Shown: one piece after another, positions 46,079 to 54,910 of the stretch
Layout of the letters: every line of letters starts with the position of its first letter
Numbering within the stretch: position 1 is the first letter of the stretch
Source of the DNA: Collinsella sp.
GTDB lineage: Bacteria > Actinomycetota > Coriobacteriia > Coriobacteriales > Coriobacteriaceae
Reading direction: 5' to 3'
Assembly (NCBI GenBank): GCA_019414245.1
Contig: DXMK01000020.1
Span: forward strand, 1 to 64,000
DNA: 64,000 bases
Made by a program: the position numbers and the translations under genes
Notes under the pieces: generated by a model
What the model was told of the DNA's origin: nothing
Databases searched by the model: none
The model's input: only the letters and a program-made list of their open reading frames with translations

Positions 46079-46199
46079 CAAGTGAGTAGGCTTTTGGCGG
46101 GATGCCGAGCACGCCCCAAAACACCACCGCCCTGACCTGCGGTTTTATTGAGCGTTTGGCGCGGTGTGCTCGACAAGTCCAAAAAAGTCTACTCACTTG
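46079..46199. repeat. Long imperfect inverted repeat
   Basis: Outer arms CAAGTGAGTAGGCTTTT (46079-46095) and AAAAGTCTACTCACTTG (to 46199), with a second pairing GCCGAGCACGCC/GGTGTGCTCGAC (46104-46115 with 46163-46174). Multi-branched, 121 bp, between two terminators. No coding content. Confidence 0.7.
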
Positions 46200-46220
46200 C
46201 ATCTGAGAGGCATCCGATAG

Positions 46221-46264
46221 ACAAAAAACCGCCGCGAAAAGGGTCCGGACCCCGTTCGCGGCGG
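46221..46264 (-). terminator. Terminator of the ABC permease gene
   Basis: CCGCCGCGAA pairs with TTCGCGGCGG around an inner GGGTCCGGACCC; on the minus strand it is followed by TTTTTTGTC. It lies 38 bp past the permease stop. Confidence 0.8.
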
Positions 46265-46301
46265 CTGTTCGCGTTGGTTTTGCGACGGTTTTGCCCGCTT
46301 G

Positions 46302-48506
46302 TTACTCGCTGTAGCGGGTGGCGATGGCAGCTTGTACCATGCCGGCGCTCATGAGGTACGTCACCAGGAAGTAGCCACCATAGGCTGCCAGGAAGATCGC
46401 ACAGGTGAGGCCCACGGTGCCGCCGATGCTCATATTTCCGAATATGCTCACCAGCTCGATGATCACCTTAAGTGCCACAAAGGAGTGCGCTAGGCCCACT
46501 GCCAGCGGGAACAGGAAGAATACCGCTTGCTGCGCCATCACCGAATGGCGAATCTGGCGGTCGTCGCAGCCGATCTGTGCCAGCACACGATAGCTGCGGC
46601 TGCCATCGGCCACGTTGGAGAGTTGCTGGATCGACAGAATCGCCGCGCATGCAACGACCAATACAAAGCCGATGTAGATGGCTAGGTAGCTAATAAGACC
46701 GTTCATTTGCGCTGCTTGCGTGTACATCTCGGAGCGTGTGATGAAGGTTCCCCACGACCCCGGCTTCTTGCCGTCAACGAGCAGATCGTCGAGCAGAGTG
46801 TATTTAATGCTCTCGTCTGCCTCGGTCGTATCCATCCCCTGTTTGTAGTTAACGAGCAGGCTACTGGAATACGGCTGCAGATTAAGTTGGGACAACAGCT
46901 CGTCGGCAACGACGACGGTACCCGGATTACTGCCCATCGCCGAGTTGGCGATGGCCGCCGTATCTTCGTCCGACTTATCGGTTGCGGGCTTGAGCGTATG
47001 CCCGCCCAAGGTAAGGGCATGGCCACCAGCCATATACTTGGTGTACAGGTCGACCAGCTCGCCGCCCATATCACACGTGAGCAGATACTGGTCGTGACCG
47101 ATGTGCACCGGCTCCTCACCCATCATCTGACGCAGTTTGTTGTACTGGCTCGCCGGCGTCACAAACAGACCCATCGTATCGGCATTGCTACCCCCGAACG
47201 CCTTGGGAAGCTTTTCGCCCATGATCTTGCACATCTCACTTGGGGTCACCGAAGGATTCGAGCTGCCAAACGGGTAACTCAGATACGAATCGATCTGCAC
47301 ATGCTCACCGGCAACATCGGCGATATCGACCTTCTTGCCGGTCTCGTCGTTGTTGTCCGCCGAACTGTCCCTGCCGTGCCATGCGGGGTACAAATCGACC
47401 GTTGTATCGGCCGGCACCATGCGATCGGCTTCATCAGACGGATTGACGTACTCTTTGTAGTAGTCGAGCGTATCGGGCGTGTAATAGACATACGTCTGTG
47501 ACACGTCAACAGGGTTATAGCGCTCCAGGTTTTCGTTCATCACATTGGCAATCGACATACCGCACGTCACCGAGGTGATGGCCAAAAACAGGAGCATCGC
47601 GATGACGCCCATCGAAAAGCACACCGTGTTGACCTTGGCCGCAAGCTGGCGCACGGTAAACATGTTGAGGCCGCGCCAATACACGCCGCGCAGGCTCTGC
47701 AGCAGCTTGATGAGCATGCCCGAGAGTCCCCAGAACAGGGCAAAGGTGCCCACGGTAACCATAGCGGTCGTAATGCCAAACTGATTCATGGCCTCTTGCA
47801 GCTTGCTGTCCGTCGCGGTTAGCGGGAACCCATCACGTAGCAGACGGTAATAGGCCACACCCACAAGCACCACGCCCACGGCAAAGATGGCAATCGCAAT
47901 CCAGGGGTTGCGCGTCTTGATGCTCTCGTTGCGACGCTCGGCACCCATAAGCTCGATGAGTTTGGTACGACGCACGGCGCGAAGGTTCAGCAGTAGCGTA
48001 AGCACAAACATTACGAGCATGCAGGCAAGGGTCAGATTGAACGCATGCACCGAGAAAAAGAAGTGGAAATTGGCGATCTGTGTCTTAAAAAGCGAGGCCG
48101 TAAAGAACGTCATGAGCTGGGAGAGTCCCACACCCAGCACAATGCCGGCGACAAAGGCCACGACCGAGACAATCACCGTCTCGAGCGCCATGATCGTGGC
48201 GACGCGTCCGCGCCCCATGCCGAGCACCTGATACAGGCCAAACTCCTTCTTGCGGCGTTTCATGATGAAGTTATTGGCATACACCATCAAAAAGGCCATG
48301 ACACCGGCCAAAAAGTACGTCAGGTCGCCGAGCATGCTGCCCATAACCTGCGCCAAGCCCTCTTCATCGATTCCGGCAATGTCGACCTGCATCGAGACGG
48401 TATTGAAGGCATAGAAGACCGTGACGCCCAGGGTGAGCGTCAAAAGGTAGACGAGGTAGTCGCGGCCGGCGCGGCGGACGTTACCCCAAGCGAGTTTACA
48501 GAGCAT
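46302..48506 (-). CDS. FtsX-family ABC transporter permease (BceB/MacB-like)
   Basis: A 734-residue permease. Four helices and two FtsX cores surround an extracellular domain of about 260 residues (roughly 350-610). Sequence landmarks are KRRKKEFGLYQVLGMGRGRVATIM in the first half and ADGSRSYRVLAQIGCDDRQIRHSV in the second. It overlaps the ATPase gene by 11 bp, so translation is coupled; the ATG at 48506 follows GTGAGGGCTCCG. Such pairs export or resist antimicrobial peptides and usually work with a two-component system, which is not present here. Confidence 0.9.
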   Translation of the reverse strand: MLCKLAWGNVRRAGRDYLVYLLTLTLGVTVFYAFNTVSMQVDIAGIDEEGLAQVMGSMLGDLTYFLAGVMAFLMVYANNFIMKRRKKEFGLYQVLGMGRGRVATIMALETVIVSVVAFVAGIVLGVGLSQLMTFFTASLFKTQIANFHFFFSVHAFNLTLACMLVMFVLTLLLNLRAVRRTKLIELMGAERRNESIKTRNPWIAIAIFAVGVVLVGVAYYRLLRDGFPLTATDSKLQEAMNQFGITTAMVTVGTFALFWGLSGMLIKLLQSLRGVYWRGLNMFTVRQLAAKVNTVCFSMGVIAMLLFLAITSVTCGMSIANVMNENLERYNPVDVSQTYVYYTPDTLDYYKEYVNPSDEADRMVPADTTVDLYPAWHGRDSSADNNDETGKKVDIADVAGEHVQIDSYLSYPFGSSNPSVTPSEMCKIMGEKLPKAFGGSNADTMGLFVTPASQYNKLRQMMGEEPVHIGHDQYLLTCDMGGELVDLYTKYMAGGHALTLGGHTLKPATDKSDEDTAAIANSAMGSNPGTVVVADELLSQLNLQPYSSSLLVNYKQGMDTTEADESIKYTLLDDLLVDGKKPGSWGTFITRSEMYTQAAQMNGLISYLAIYIGFVLVVACAAILSIQQLSNVADGSRSYRVLAQIGCDDRQIRHSVMAQQAVFFLFPLAVGLAHSFVALKVIIELVSIFGNMSIGGTVGLTCAIFLAAYGGYFLVTYLMSAGMVQAAIATRYSE

Positions 48507-49281
48507 CGGAGCCCTCACCGCCCATCATGGCAACGACCTCCATAATGCGGTCGAAGAACTCTCGGCGATCGGTGTCGCCGCGGCGCAGCTCGGTGAAGAT
48601 CTTGCCGTCGCGAATAAACAGCACACGGCTCGTGTAGCTGGCGGCAAAGCTGTCGTGCGTGACCATGAGCACGGTGGCGCGTAGACGGCGGTTAAGAGCC
48701 TCCAGGCTCTCGAGCAGCAAACGGGCGCTCTTGGAATCGAGGGCGCCGGTGGGCTCGTCGGCCATAATCATAGTGGGGTCGGTGACGAGCGCGCGAGCCG
48801 CGGCAACGCGCTGCTGCTGACCGCCGGACATCTGGTAGGGATACTTGTCGAGCACCTGACTGATGGACAGACGCGCGGCCACGTCCTGCACGCGGGTCGA
48901 GATTTCGGCCGAATTCACACGGGCGATGGTGAGCGGCAGGGCTATGTTCTCGCGTGCCGTGAGCGTATCGAGCAGGTTGGAATCCTGGAAGATAAAGCCG
49001 AGCTCCTCGCGGCGAAACTGCGAAAGCTTGGCCTGCTTCATGCGCGTCACGTCCTGGCCGTTGATGCGGATCGTGCCACTTGTGGCGCTATCGATGGTCG
49101 AGACGCAGTTGAGCAACGTCGACTTGCCCGAGCCCGAGGCGCCCATGATGCCAACGAATTCGCCGCGGTTGACGGTAAAGCTGACGTCGTTGAGCGCGCG
49201 GGTCACGTTGCCCAGCGCTCCATATACCTTTTCGAGATGCGCGACCTCCAGTACCGGGGTCGCCATGTGCGTGGTTTGCAT
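48496..49281 (-). CDS. ABC transporter ATPase (BceA/MacB-like)
   Basis: A 261-residue ATPase with Walker A GASGSGKST, Q-loop FIFQDSNLL, signature QMSGGQQQR, Walker B MIMADEPTGALD and the switch His in MVTHDSFAA. The DEPTGALDS sequence is typical of the LolD/MacB/BceA group. Its 3' end overlaps the permease start. The ATG at 49281 follows GAAAGGACTCGGT. Likely job: energising transport of an antimicrobial peptide or lipid-linked substrate by the FtsX-type partner. Confidence 0.93.
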   Translation of the reverse strand: MQTTHMATPVLEVAHLEKVYGALGNVTRALNDVSFTVNRGEFVGIMGASGSGKSTLLNCVSTIDSATSGTIRINGQDVTRMKQAKLSQFRREELGFIFQDSNLLDTLTARENIALPLTIARVNSAEISTRVQDVAARLSISQVLDKYPYQMSGGQQQRVAAARALVTDPTMIMADEPTGALDSKSARLLLESLEALNRRLRATVLMVTHDSFAASYTSRVLFIRDGKIFTELRRGDTDRREFFDRIMEVVAMMGGEGSDAL

Positions 49282-49429
49282 ACCGAGTCCTTTCTTGCGA
49301 TTAGTCTACGGCATCTATAGTCGCAAGAAGACGAGTCGGCTACCATCGATATGGCTTACGCTTGCCTTACCGTTGTGTAAGGTACGGGTAGCTAGCCTGT
49401 CACTTGTTGATGTTGAGAGAGGACTCCTG

Positions 49430-50419
49430 TTGAAAACTGTTCATGTTGCCGCTGGGATCATTCGCAAGGAAGGATCCGACGAGCTGATTGCCGTGCAGCG
49501 CGGCTACGGCGACATGCAGGGACTTTGGGAATTCCCAGGCGGCAAGCTCATGCGCGGCGAGACGCCCGAAGACGCCGTGCGCCGCGAGCTCATGGAAGAG
49601 CTGCAGGTGAAGGTCACCAACCTGCGTGACTTCTACACCGTTGAGTACGACTACCCCGATTTCCATCTCTCCATGGAGTGCTACTACTGCTCGCTCGCCG
49701 ATGAATCCGATGAGCCCCAGAAGCACGACCGCCAGCTCGATATCCGCTGGATTCCGCGCACCTCGCTTGCCACGGTGGAATGGATGCCCGCCGACAAAGG
49801 GCTTATCGATGCTCTGATTGAGTTGAAGGAAGACCGGCTTGAGGCCAATGGCGCTGCCAACGACGCCGAGGCCGCCACGACCGAACACCCCGCCGCCAAA
49901 CCAAAGCGCGCACCTAAGCGCCGTAGCAAAAAACGCCCCAAGCCAGATCTGCTCGACGGCATCGATACCTCGGACCTTTCCGCCGACGAGCGTGAACTGG
50001 TGCGCCGTCGCGCCGCCATCAAAAAGTCCATGAAGGGCAACAAGCGCGCCAACACCAAGCCCGAGCTGCTCGTTCGCCAGCGCCTGCGCGCCGCGGGCCT
50101 TACGGGCTATCGCTTGGAATGGAAGGTTCCCGGCAAGCCCGACATCGCCTTCCCCGGCCGCAAGATCGCCATCTTTGTCAATGGTTGCTTTTGGCATCGC
50201 TGCCCTAAGTGCAATCCGAGCCAGCCAAAGCGCAATGTTGAGTTTTGGGAGGCAAAGTTCCGTCGCAACGTCGAGCGCGACCGCGCTGCCGTGGCTGCAC
50301 TCACTCAAATGGGCTGGACGCCCATAACCATCTGGGAATGCGAGCTCAAAAAAGACCGCATCGACGCCACGATGGAAAGGGTCATCGAGCAGGTGCGCGC
50401 CGCAGAGTCGCAGCGCTAA
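49430..50419 (+). CDS. Nudix hydrolase fused to Vsr-type endonuclease
   Basis: A 329-residue two-domain protein. Residues 1-130 are a MutT-like Nudix domain: GLWEFPGGKLMRGETPEDAV then RRELMEEL gives the Nudix box G38-x5-E44-x7-REL-x-EE. A basic linker (about 154-172, AKPKRAPKRRSKKRPKP) leads to a Vsr-like domain (about 190-325) with NTKPELLVRQRLRAAG, PGKPDIAFP (Asp238), NGCFWHRCPKC and FRRNVERDR...GWTPITIWECEL. MutT-type enzymes remove oxidised dGTP; Vsr cuts at T:G mismatches. No cytosine methyltransferase is near. The TTG at 49430 follows GAGAGGACTCCTG. The position of the usual Vsr His before GCFW is Asn here. Confidence 0.85.
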   Translation: MKTVHVAAGIIRKEGSDELIAVQRGYGDMQGLWEFPGGKLMRGETPEDAVRRELMEELQVKVTNLRDFYTVEYDYPDFHLSMECYYCSLADESDEPQKHDRQLDIRWIPRTSLATVEWMPADKGLIDALIELKEDRLEANGAANDAEAATTEHPAAKPKRAPKRRSKKRPKPDLLDGIDTSDLSADERELVRRRAAIKKSMKGNKRANTKPELLVRQRLRAAGLTGYRLEWKVPGKPDIAFPGRKIAIFVNGCFWHRCPKCNPSQPKRNVEFWEAKFRRNVERDRAAVAALTQMGWTPITIWECELKKDRIDATMERVIEQVRAAESQR

Positions 50420-50672
50420 CAGCGAGCATTCACACGCTCCGCACGTCCGCGCCACATCCACGTCACAAACCTTAGAAAGCCCTTAAGCTCAAAACCTTTC
50501 AAGAGTGTTACTCGATACCTCTGACCTGCAGTTTCATCGTAACACCAAACCAGGTTAAGCCTTTCTTTAGCGCTTCTTTGCGGCAGCCGCGTCATAATAC
50601 AGCCAACGCACGGGACCTAGCAGCACACCCCGTGCGCAACCTTTTGGTGGACATCGAGGAGGCCGCATAAGC

Positions 50673-50882
50673 ATGCATTCTTCCAATGACGCAGCACAGC
50701 AGCCATCCCTAACACATGCAAACCTTTTCTCCTTCCCCCCGACACAGAGAAACGGCCTCCTCGACTCCCCAACCTCACAGCAAAAGCGCTCAGCCGATCA
50801 GAGCCTCAACCTGCGAGCATCCTTCGAAAAGCTCCAAGCATCCCTAGACAAGGCGTTCCCCGAACAGGCAAGAGCAATCTAA
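50673..50882 (+). CDS. Small hydrophilic protein, 69 residues, unknown
   Basis: Unrecognised. The ATG at 50673 follows GAGGAGGCCGCATAAGC, a strong ribosome-binding site. The first half is low-complexity (Ser, Gln, Pro, Asn); the second half (SLNLRASFEKLQASLDKAF) could form an amphipathic helix. It lies 25 bp before the AraC regulator and may be its leader gene. No homology is offered. Confidence 0.5.
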   Translation: MHSSNDAAQQPSLTHANLFSFPPTQRNGLLDSPTSQQKRSADQSLNLRASFEKLQASLDKAFPEQARAI

Positions 50883-50907
50883 GCCCATCGCGCTTTATAC
50901 TGATGTC

Positions 50908-51846
50908 ATGCGAAACATGGATCACATAGAATTGCACCGCGGAGGACGCGAGGAAGCGTTTCCCGAGACCGCCGAAGACTGGCCCTATATTGCCGAACGC
51001 GCAGAATTCGCTCGCTATCCGGGCAATTCCGTCCCCTGGCACTGGCATTCCGAAGTTGAGCTTTTCTACATGGAGCAGGGAGCGATTGACTATCGAACGC
51101 ACGCGGCTCATGAGCACGTACGCTTTGAGGAAGGGTCCGCCGGCTTTATCAACGGCGGCGTTTTGCACAGCACGCTGCAATCACCCAATTCGGCGCCAGC
51201 CATTCAAATGCTGCATATCTTTCAGCCGTCGATGCTCGGCGATCCCGCGGGACGTCTCCAAAAGCGCTACATCAACCCATTGCTTCAATGTCGAGGCGTC
51301 GATGTGCTCAAATGGTCGCCCACCAATCCCGACGATATGCCCTTTATCGATTTGCTGAAGAGCTCCTTTAGCCACGACCTTCAACAGCCGCAGAACGAGA
51401 TGGCGCTTCGAAATAGTTTGTCAGAGCTCTGGATTCAGATTAACGCCAAGACCGAACCGCTCTTTTCTTCCGACGGCGCCTCTTGGATGACCAGCCGCGA
51501 CGTACAGTTCAAGGCAATCCTGGACTTTATCCGCGCAAACTATGCAGCCGCTATAGATGTGCCCCAGATGGCATCTGCAGCCGGCGTAAGCGAAAGAGAG
51601 TGTTACCGCATTATCGAAACTTGTGCAGGAACGACCCCGGCGGCATATCTACGCGCATACCGCATAAACCGTGCTTGCGAACTTTTGGCACACACCACGC
51701 GAACGGTACAGACAGTCGCGCGCCAATGCGGATTTATAACAGCAAGCCATCTTGGCCAGGTATTTAAAGAACAAATGGGGTGCACTCCTTCGAGCTATCG
51801 AGCAGCGAGGCAGAATCTCGATAGCACCAGACAGAAATCCCGCTAG
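50908..51846 (+). CDS. AraC-family regulator with cupin-type sensor
   Basis: A 312-residue regulator. The N-terminal sensor domain has the cupin-like HWHSEVELFYMEQGAIDY (metal-binding-type histidines). The C-terminal AraC domain has two helix-turn-helix units (IDVPQMASAAGVSERECYRIIE and VQTVARQCGFITASHLGQVFKEQMGCTPSSYR, in outline). Ligand and targets are unknown; typical relatives control sugar-use genes. ATG at 50908 (or 50917, three codons later). It is followed by an unrelated HAD gene 56 bp downstream in the same direction. Confidence 0.88.
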   Translation: MRNMDHIELHRGGREEAFPETAEDWPYIAERAEFARYPGNSVPWHWHSEVELFYMEQGAIDYRTHAAHEHVRFEEGSAGFINGGVLHSTLQSPNSAPAIQMLHIFQPSMLGDPAGRLQKRYINPLLQCRGVDVLKWSPTNPDDMPFIDLLKSSFSHDLQQPQNEMALRNSLSELWIQINAKTEPLFSSDGASWMTSRDVQFKAILDFIRANYAAAIDVPQMASAAGVSERECYRIIETCAGTTPAAYLRAYRINRACELLAHTTRTVQTVARQCGFITASHLGQVFKEQMGCTPSSYRAARQNLDSTRQKSR

Positions 51847-51902
51847 CCCTTCTTCTGTCACTGCATCAAACTTGCAGGCAAACAACAGAGAGGAGCAATC
51901 AT

Positions 51903-52526
51903 ATGAAGCACTTTGACCATATCGTATTTGACGTTGATGGGACATTGGCAGATACAGAAGAAAGCGTTCTGTCATCGCTTGTCCAGATTGTCCAAGAAGA
52001 GACCAGCAAAACGCTTCCCCGACACGAGCTTGACTTTGCCCTCGGCATACCCGGCAAGGATGCCCTTGAGAAACTTGGGATCTACTCGCAGGCAACGTTG
52101 GATCGCTGGTGCCAAGTTGCCGCCAGCTTTAAAAGCACCATCAGCGTGTTTCCAGGTTTGCTTGAAGTCATCGCAACACTCGCCGATAGCGGCTGCAAAC
52201 TTGGCATCGTCTCCTCACGTGCGCGCGACGAATACGCAAAAGAAATTGCACCCCTTGGTTTCGATAAGTATTTTGAGCACATCATCCTTGTCGAAGACAC
52301 AACCGAACATAAACCCGCACCCGCACCCATGCTCGAATATCTCCGACGTGCGGGCGCGAATCCTGGCAACGTCGTCTACGTTGGCGACACCGTCTACGAC
52401 GAACAATGCGCAACTTCAGCAGGGGTCAGTTTTGCCCGAGCAGCATGGGGATCACACCAAGATATCCCAAACGCCACCTACAACCTCAAAACCCCCAACG
52501 ACCTACTAACCCTAACAACCAAATAA
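51903..52526 (+). CDS. HAD-family phosphatase, phosphoglycolate phosphatase-like
   Basis: A 207-residue haloacid dehalogenase-type hydrolase: motif I FDVDGTLADTEES (nucleophile Asp at 10), motif II GIVSSRARDE, a Lys near EHKPAPAP and motif III VYVGDTVYDEQ. A small alpha-helical cap lies between motifs I and II. It resembles Gph/PpaX phosphatases, but the substrate is unknown. The ATG at 51903 follows AGAGAGGAGCAATCAT. It ends at an inverted-repeat element shared with the convergent aldolase gene. Confidence 0.88.
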   Translation: MKHFDHIVFDVDGTLADTEESVLSSLVQIVQEETSKTLPRHELDFALGIPGKDALEKLGIYSQATLDRWCQVAASFKSTISVFPGLLEVIATLADSGCKLGIVSSRARDEYAKEIAPLGFDKYFEHIILVEDTTEHKPAPAPMLEYLRRAGANPGNVVYVGDTVYDEQCATSAGVSFARAAWGSHQDIPNATYNLKTPNDLLTLTTK

Positions 52527-52689
52527 CCCACGCGTCCCACCCTTTCAGCCCCAACACCACAAGGGCGATTGAGCAGGACGGTTTGGGCGGGTCCCCGTAC
52601 TTAGTTTCCAAAATCATTCCGCAGCGCGAAGGCTTCTTATTATTTTCAGACCTAACGCCACAAGGGCGACGACCTCGAGTAGGTCAACC

Positions 52690-52817
52690 TGGGAGGGACG
52701 AGGGCTTAGTTCTCCAATCTTTCCGCAGGGGGCAAAAAGCCTCGCCGCACGAAGTGCGCAGCGAGGCTTTTTGCATGCCCGAGGACGATTGGGGAACTAA
52801 GCCCTCATCCCTCCCCG
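52690..52817. repeat. Long inverted-repeat element, family I copy 4
   Basis: Outer arms around GGGAGGGACGAGGGCTTAGT and ACTAAGCCCTCATCCCTCCC, internal loop words TTTCCGCAGG and TGCCCGAGGACG, inner stem GCAAAAAGCCTCGC (52732-52745) with GCGAGGCTTTTTGC (52761-52774), apex GCAC-GAA-GTGC as in copy 3. It lies between the convergent ends of the HAD and aldolase genes. Confidence 0.85.
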
Positions 52818-52848
52818 GGATCTATTTTGAGTCGGAGTACCCTTGCTG

Positions 52849-53706
52849 TTACTCTGCTTTGCCCACAGAGTTGAGGTTGGTCATACGGATCTTAACCAGT
52901 TCGGTGATCTCACGCATGCCCTCCTTGGCCGGCTTCTTGGGATCGAAGCAGGCGGGGTTCTCGGCCATGTAGGCCATGAAGCCCTTGGTGTAGGCCTGAC
53001 GCAGCTCGGTGGCGTAGTTGACCTTGCAGATACCGTTCTTCACAGCCTCGGCAACCTGCTCATCGGGCACACCAGAGGTGCCGTGCAGAACCAGCGGTAC
53101 GTCGACGGCGTCGCGGATGGCCTTGACCACGGACTGCTCGATGTGAGGATCGCTCGTATACACGCCGTGGCTGGTGCCAACGCCAATGGCCAGCGAGGTG
53201 CATCCAGTGCGCTCGACGAACTCCTTGGCCTCGGCCGGATCGGTGTAGGGGCTCTCGCCCTCAACCGCGGGACCGTCGTCCTCCTTGCCGCCAACCTTAC
53301 CGAGCTCAGCCTCGACGGGCACGCCCATGGCGCGGCCAGCATCGGCGACGGACTTGGTCAGAGCGATGTTGTCCTCGAAAGACTCGTGCGAACCGTCGAT
53401 CATAACGGAGGTGTAGCCCGTGCGGAAAGCCTGCATGCAGCGGTCATAGCCATCGCCGTGATCGAGGTGCAGGGCGACGGGCACGGAAGCGCGCTCGGCA
53501 GCGGCCTTGACCATGCCGTAGAAGTAATCCAGGCCAGCGGTCTTGATGGTGCCCGGGGTGGTCTGCATGATGACGGGGGACTTGGTCTCCTCGGCAGCAG
53601 CCAGAACGGCCATAACGAACTCGAGGTTCTCGACGTTGAACGCGCCAACGGCGTAGTGGCCGGCCTGGGCGTCCTTGAGCATCTTTTCGGTGGTAACAAG
53701 TGCCAT
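52849..53706 (-). CDS. Class II ketose-bisphosphate aldolase (fructose/tagatose type)
   Basis: A 285-residue zinc-dependent aldolase cleaving fructose- or tagatose-1,6-bisphosphate. Motifs are VALHLDHGDGYD (catalytic Asp, zinc His), VEAELGKVGGKED, the zinc Glu/His positions VGTSHGVY and LVLHGTSGVPDEQV. In length it resembles GatY/KbaY-type tagatose-bisphosphate aldolases as well as FbaA. Neighbouring lacA, lacB and lacC lack their own aldolase, so this may close the tagatose route. The ATG at 53706 follows GAGAGGAGCAAACGCTC; an in-frame extension to 53856 lacks family sequence. Confidence 0.88.
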   Translation of the reverse strand: MALVTTEKMLKDAQAGHYAVGAFNVENLEFVMAVLAAAEETKSPVIMQTTPGTIKTAGLDYFYGMVKAAAERASVPVALHLDHGDGYDRCMQAFRTGYTSVMIDGSHESFEDNIALTKSVADAGRAMGVPVEAELGKVGGKEDDGPAVEGESPYTDPAEAKEFVERTGCTSLAIGVGTSHGVYTSDPHIEQSVVKAIRDAVDVPLVLHGTSGVPDEQVAEAVKNGICKVNYATELRQAYTKGFMAYMAENPACFDPKKPAKEGMREITELVKIRMTNLNSVGKAE

Positions 53707-53899
53707 GAGCGTTTGCTCCTCTCCATCGCCCGCATCTGGACATCGGGCGTACGTGTCCGCAAGGCGTTTTACCTTGCGTTTTGCTGCGTTCATTGTATGA
53801 AATTCAGCGGGTATGCATGTGCGAGATATTGTCATCGCGCGAGGTCCAACCTTCATTTTTGAAAAGCAAACGGAAGGGGTCGAACCCGAGCGTGCGTGT

Positions 53900-53985
53900 T
53901 CGAAATTGAGTTTTGAGCCTTGATCATCTTTCTTTTATAGAAAAAGTAAGTAATCGAAAGGTGTTTTCTTACTCAAAAAGAAAAT
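53900..53985. promoter_or_regulatory. AT-rich control region between the aldolase and DeoR genes
   Basis: Inverted words AGTAAG (53946) and CTTACT (53969), with repeated TTTTCTT/AAAGAAA motifs, in an AT-rich stretch of an otherwise GC-rich region. It is a likely operator/promoter for the DeoR regulator. Confidence 0.4.
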
Positions 53986-54040
53986 GAACGAAAATAGACT
54001 CAACACAATTCCTACAAATTTAGCCGAGAATGGAGCAGAT

Positions 54041-54844
54041 ATGGCCCACGCAACAACCCGAGCTTTCGCCGACGAGCGTCGTTCCGCCATCATGGAGATG
54101 CTCGAACATAACGCCTCTGTGCAGGTGGCAGAAATCGCCCAGACCTTTGGCGTATCCTCCGTCACCGCCCGCGCCGACCTGGACGCGCTAGCCGAGTCCG
54201 GCAAGTTGCGCCGCACGCACGGCGGCGCCGTGTCGCTCCAGAAGCGACTGACCGTATCCACCCAGGATCGCCGTATCAACGTCAATGTCGCCGCCAAGCA
54301 GGCCATCGCGCAAAGCGCCATCGAACTCGTCAGCGACGGTGACACCCTGCTCGTCGACTCGGGCACCACCGCGCTCGAATTTGTCCGCCTGCTCGACCAG
54401 CGCGACGGCATCACCGTCATCACGGCCGACATCACCATCGCCGATTATATCGACGAGAGCATGCCCTCGGTCGATGTCGTCATGCTGGGCGGAGCACTGC
54501 GCAAAGGTCATCGTTATTTGTACGGTCCGCTCACCATGCAGGCGCTCCAAATAATCCATGCCGATCTGGCCGTCATGTGCCCCGGCGCTTTTGTCCCCCG
54601 TTGCGGCTTTACGACCGACTTTCCCCAGATGGCCGAGACCAAAACGGCCATGATCGCCGCAGCCCATCAAAGCGTCGCCCTCATGGACGCCAGCAAGGTT
54701 TACGGACGCGGCATGTACCGTTTTGCTGAGCTTGCCGACGTCGGCACCATCGTGATGGACCGTGACCCCGATCATGCCGTCGCCACCTCAATCGCCGAGA
54801 TCGTCGACAACGCCCGCCCAAATCTCGTCATCGCCGGCGCTTAA
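54041..54844 (+). CDS. DeoR-family regulator (LacR-like)
   Basis: A 267-residue sugar-phosphate-responsive regulator. The helix-turn-helix is ERRSAIMEMLEHNASVQVAEIAQTFGVSSVTARADLDAL (outline) with LRRTHGGAV closing it. The C-terminal sensor domain has SDGDTLLVDSGTTALEF, DITIADY and VALMDASKVYGRG. Members such as LacR respond to tagatose-6-phosphate. It is divergent from the class II aldolase and 8 kb from lacCBA. The ATG at 54041 has GGAGCAGAT upstream; the longer frame from 53984 lacks a ribosome-binding site. Confidence 0.87.
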   Translation: MAHATTRAFADERRSAIMEMLEHNASVQVAEIAQTFGVSSVTARADLDALAESGKLRRTHGGAVSLQKRLTVSTQDRRINVNVAAKQAIAQSAIELVSDGDTLLVDSGTTALEFVRLLDQRDGITVITADITIADYIDESMPSVDVVMLGGALRKGHRYLYGPLTMQALQIIHADLAVMCPGAFVPRCGFTTDFPQMAETKTAMIAAAHQSVALMDASKVYGRGMYRFAELADVGTIVMDRDPDHAVATSIAEIVDNARPNLVIAGA

Positions 54845-54849
54845 ACAAA

Positions 54850-54887
54850 AACCACCACAAAGGTGCCTGTCCCCTTTGTGGTGGTTT
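54850..54887 (+). terminator. Terminator of the DeoR gene with CTGTCC loop
   Basis: ACCACCACAAAGG pairs with CCTTTGTGGTGGT around TGCCTGTCC, followed by TTG. It lies between the convergent DeoR and flavodiiron genes. Confidence 0.75.
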
Positions 54888-54910
54888 GAGCGTTAAAAGT
54901 GAGCGTATCG

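Noticed and set aside
49430..50419. A restriction-modification locus around the Vsr domain
   Set aside because: No methyltransferase or restriction subunit lies nearby; flanks are an ABC transporter and an AraC gene.
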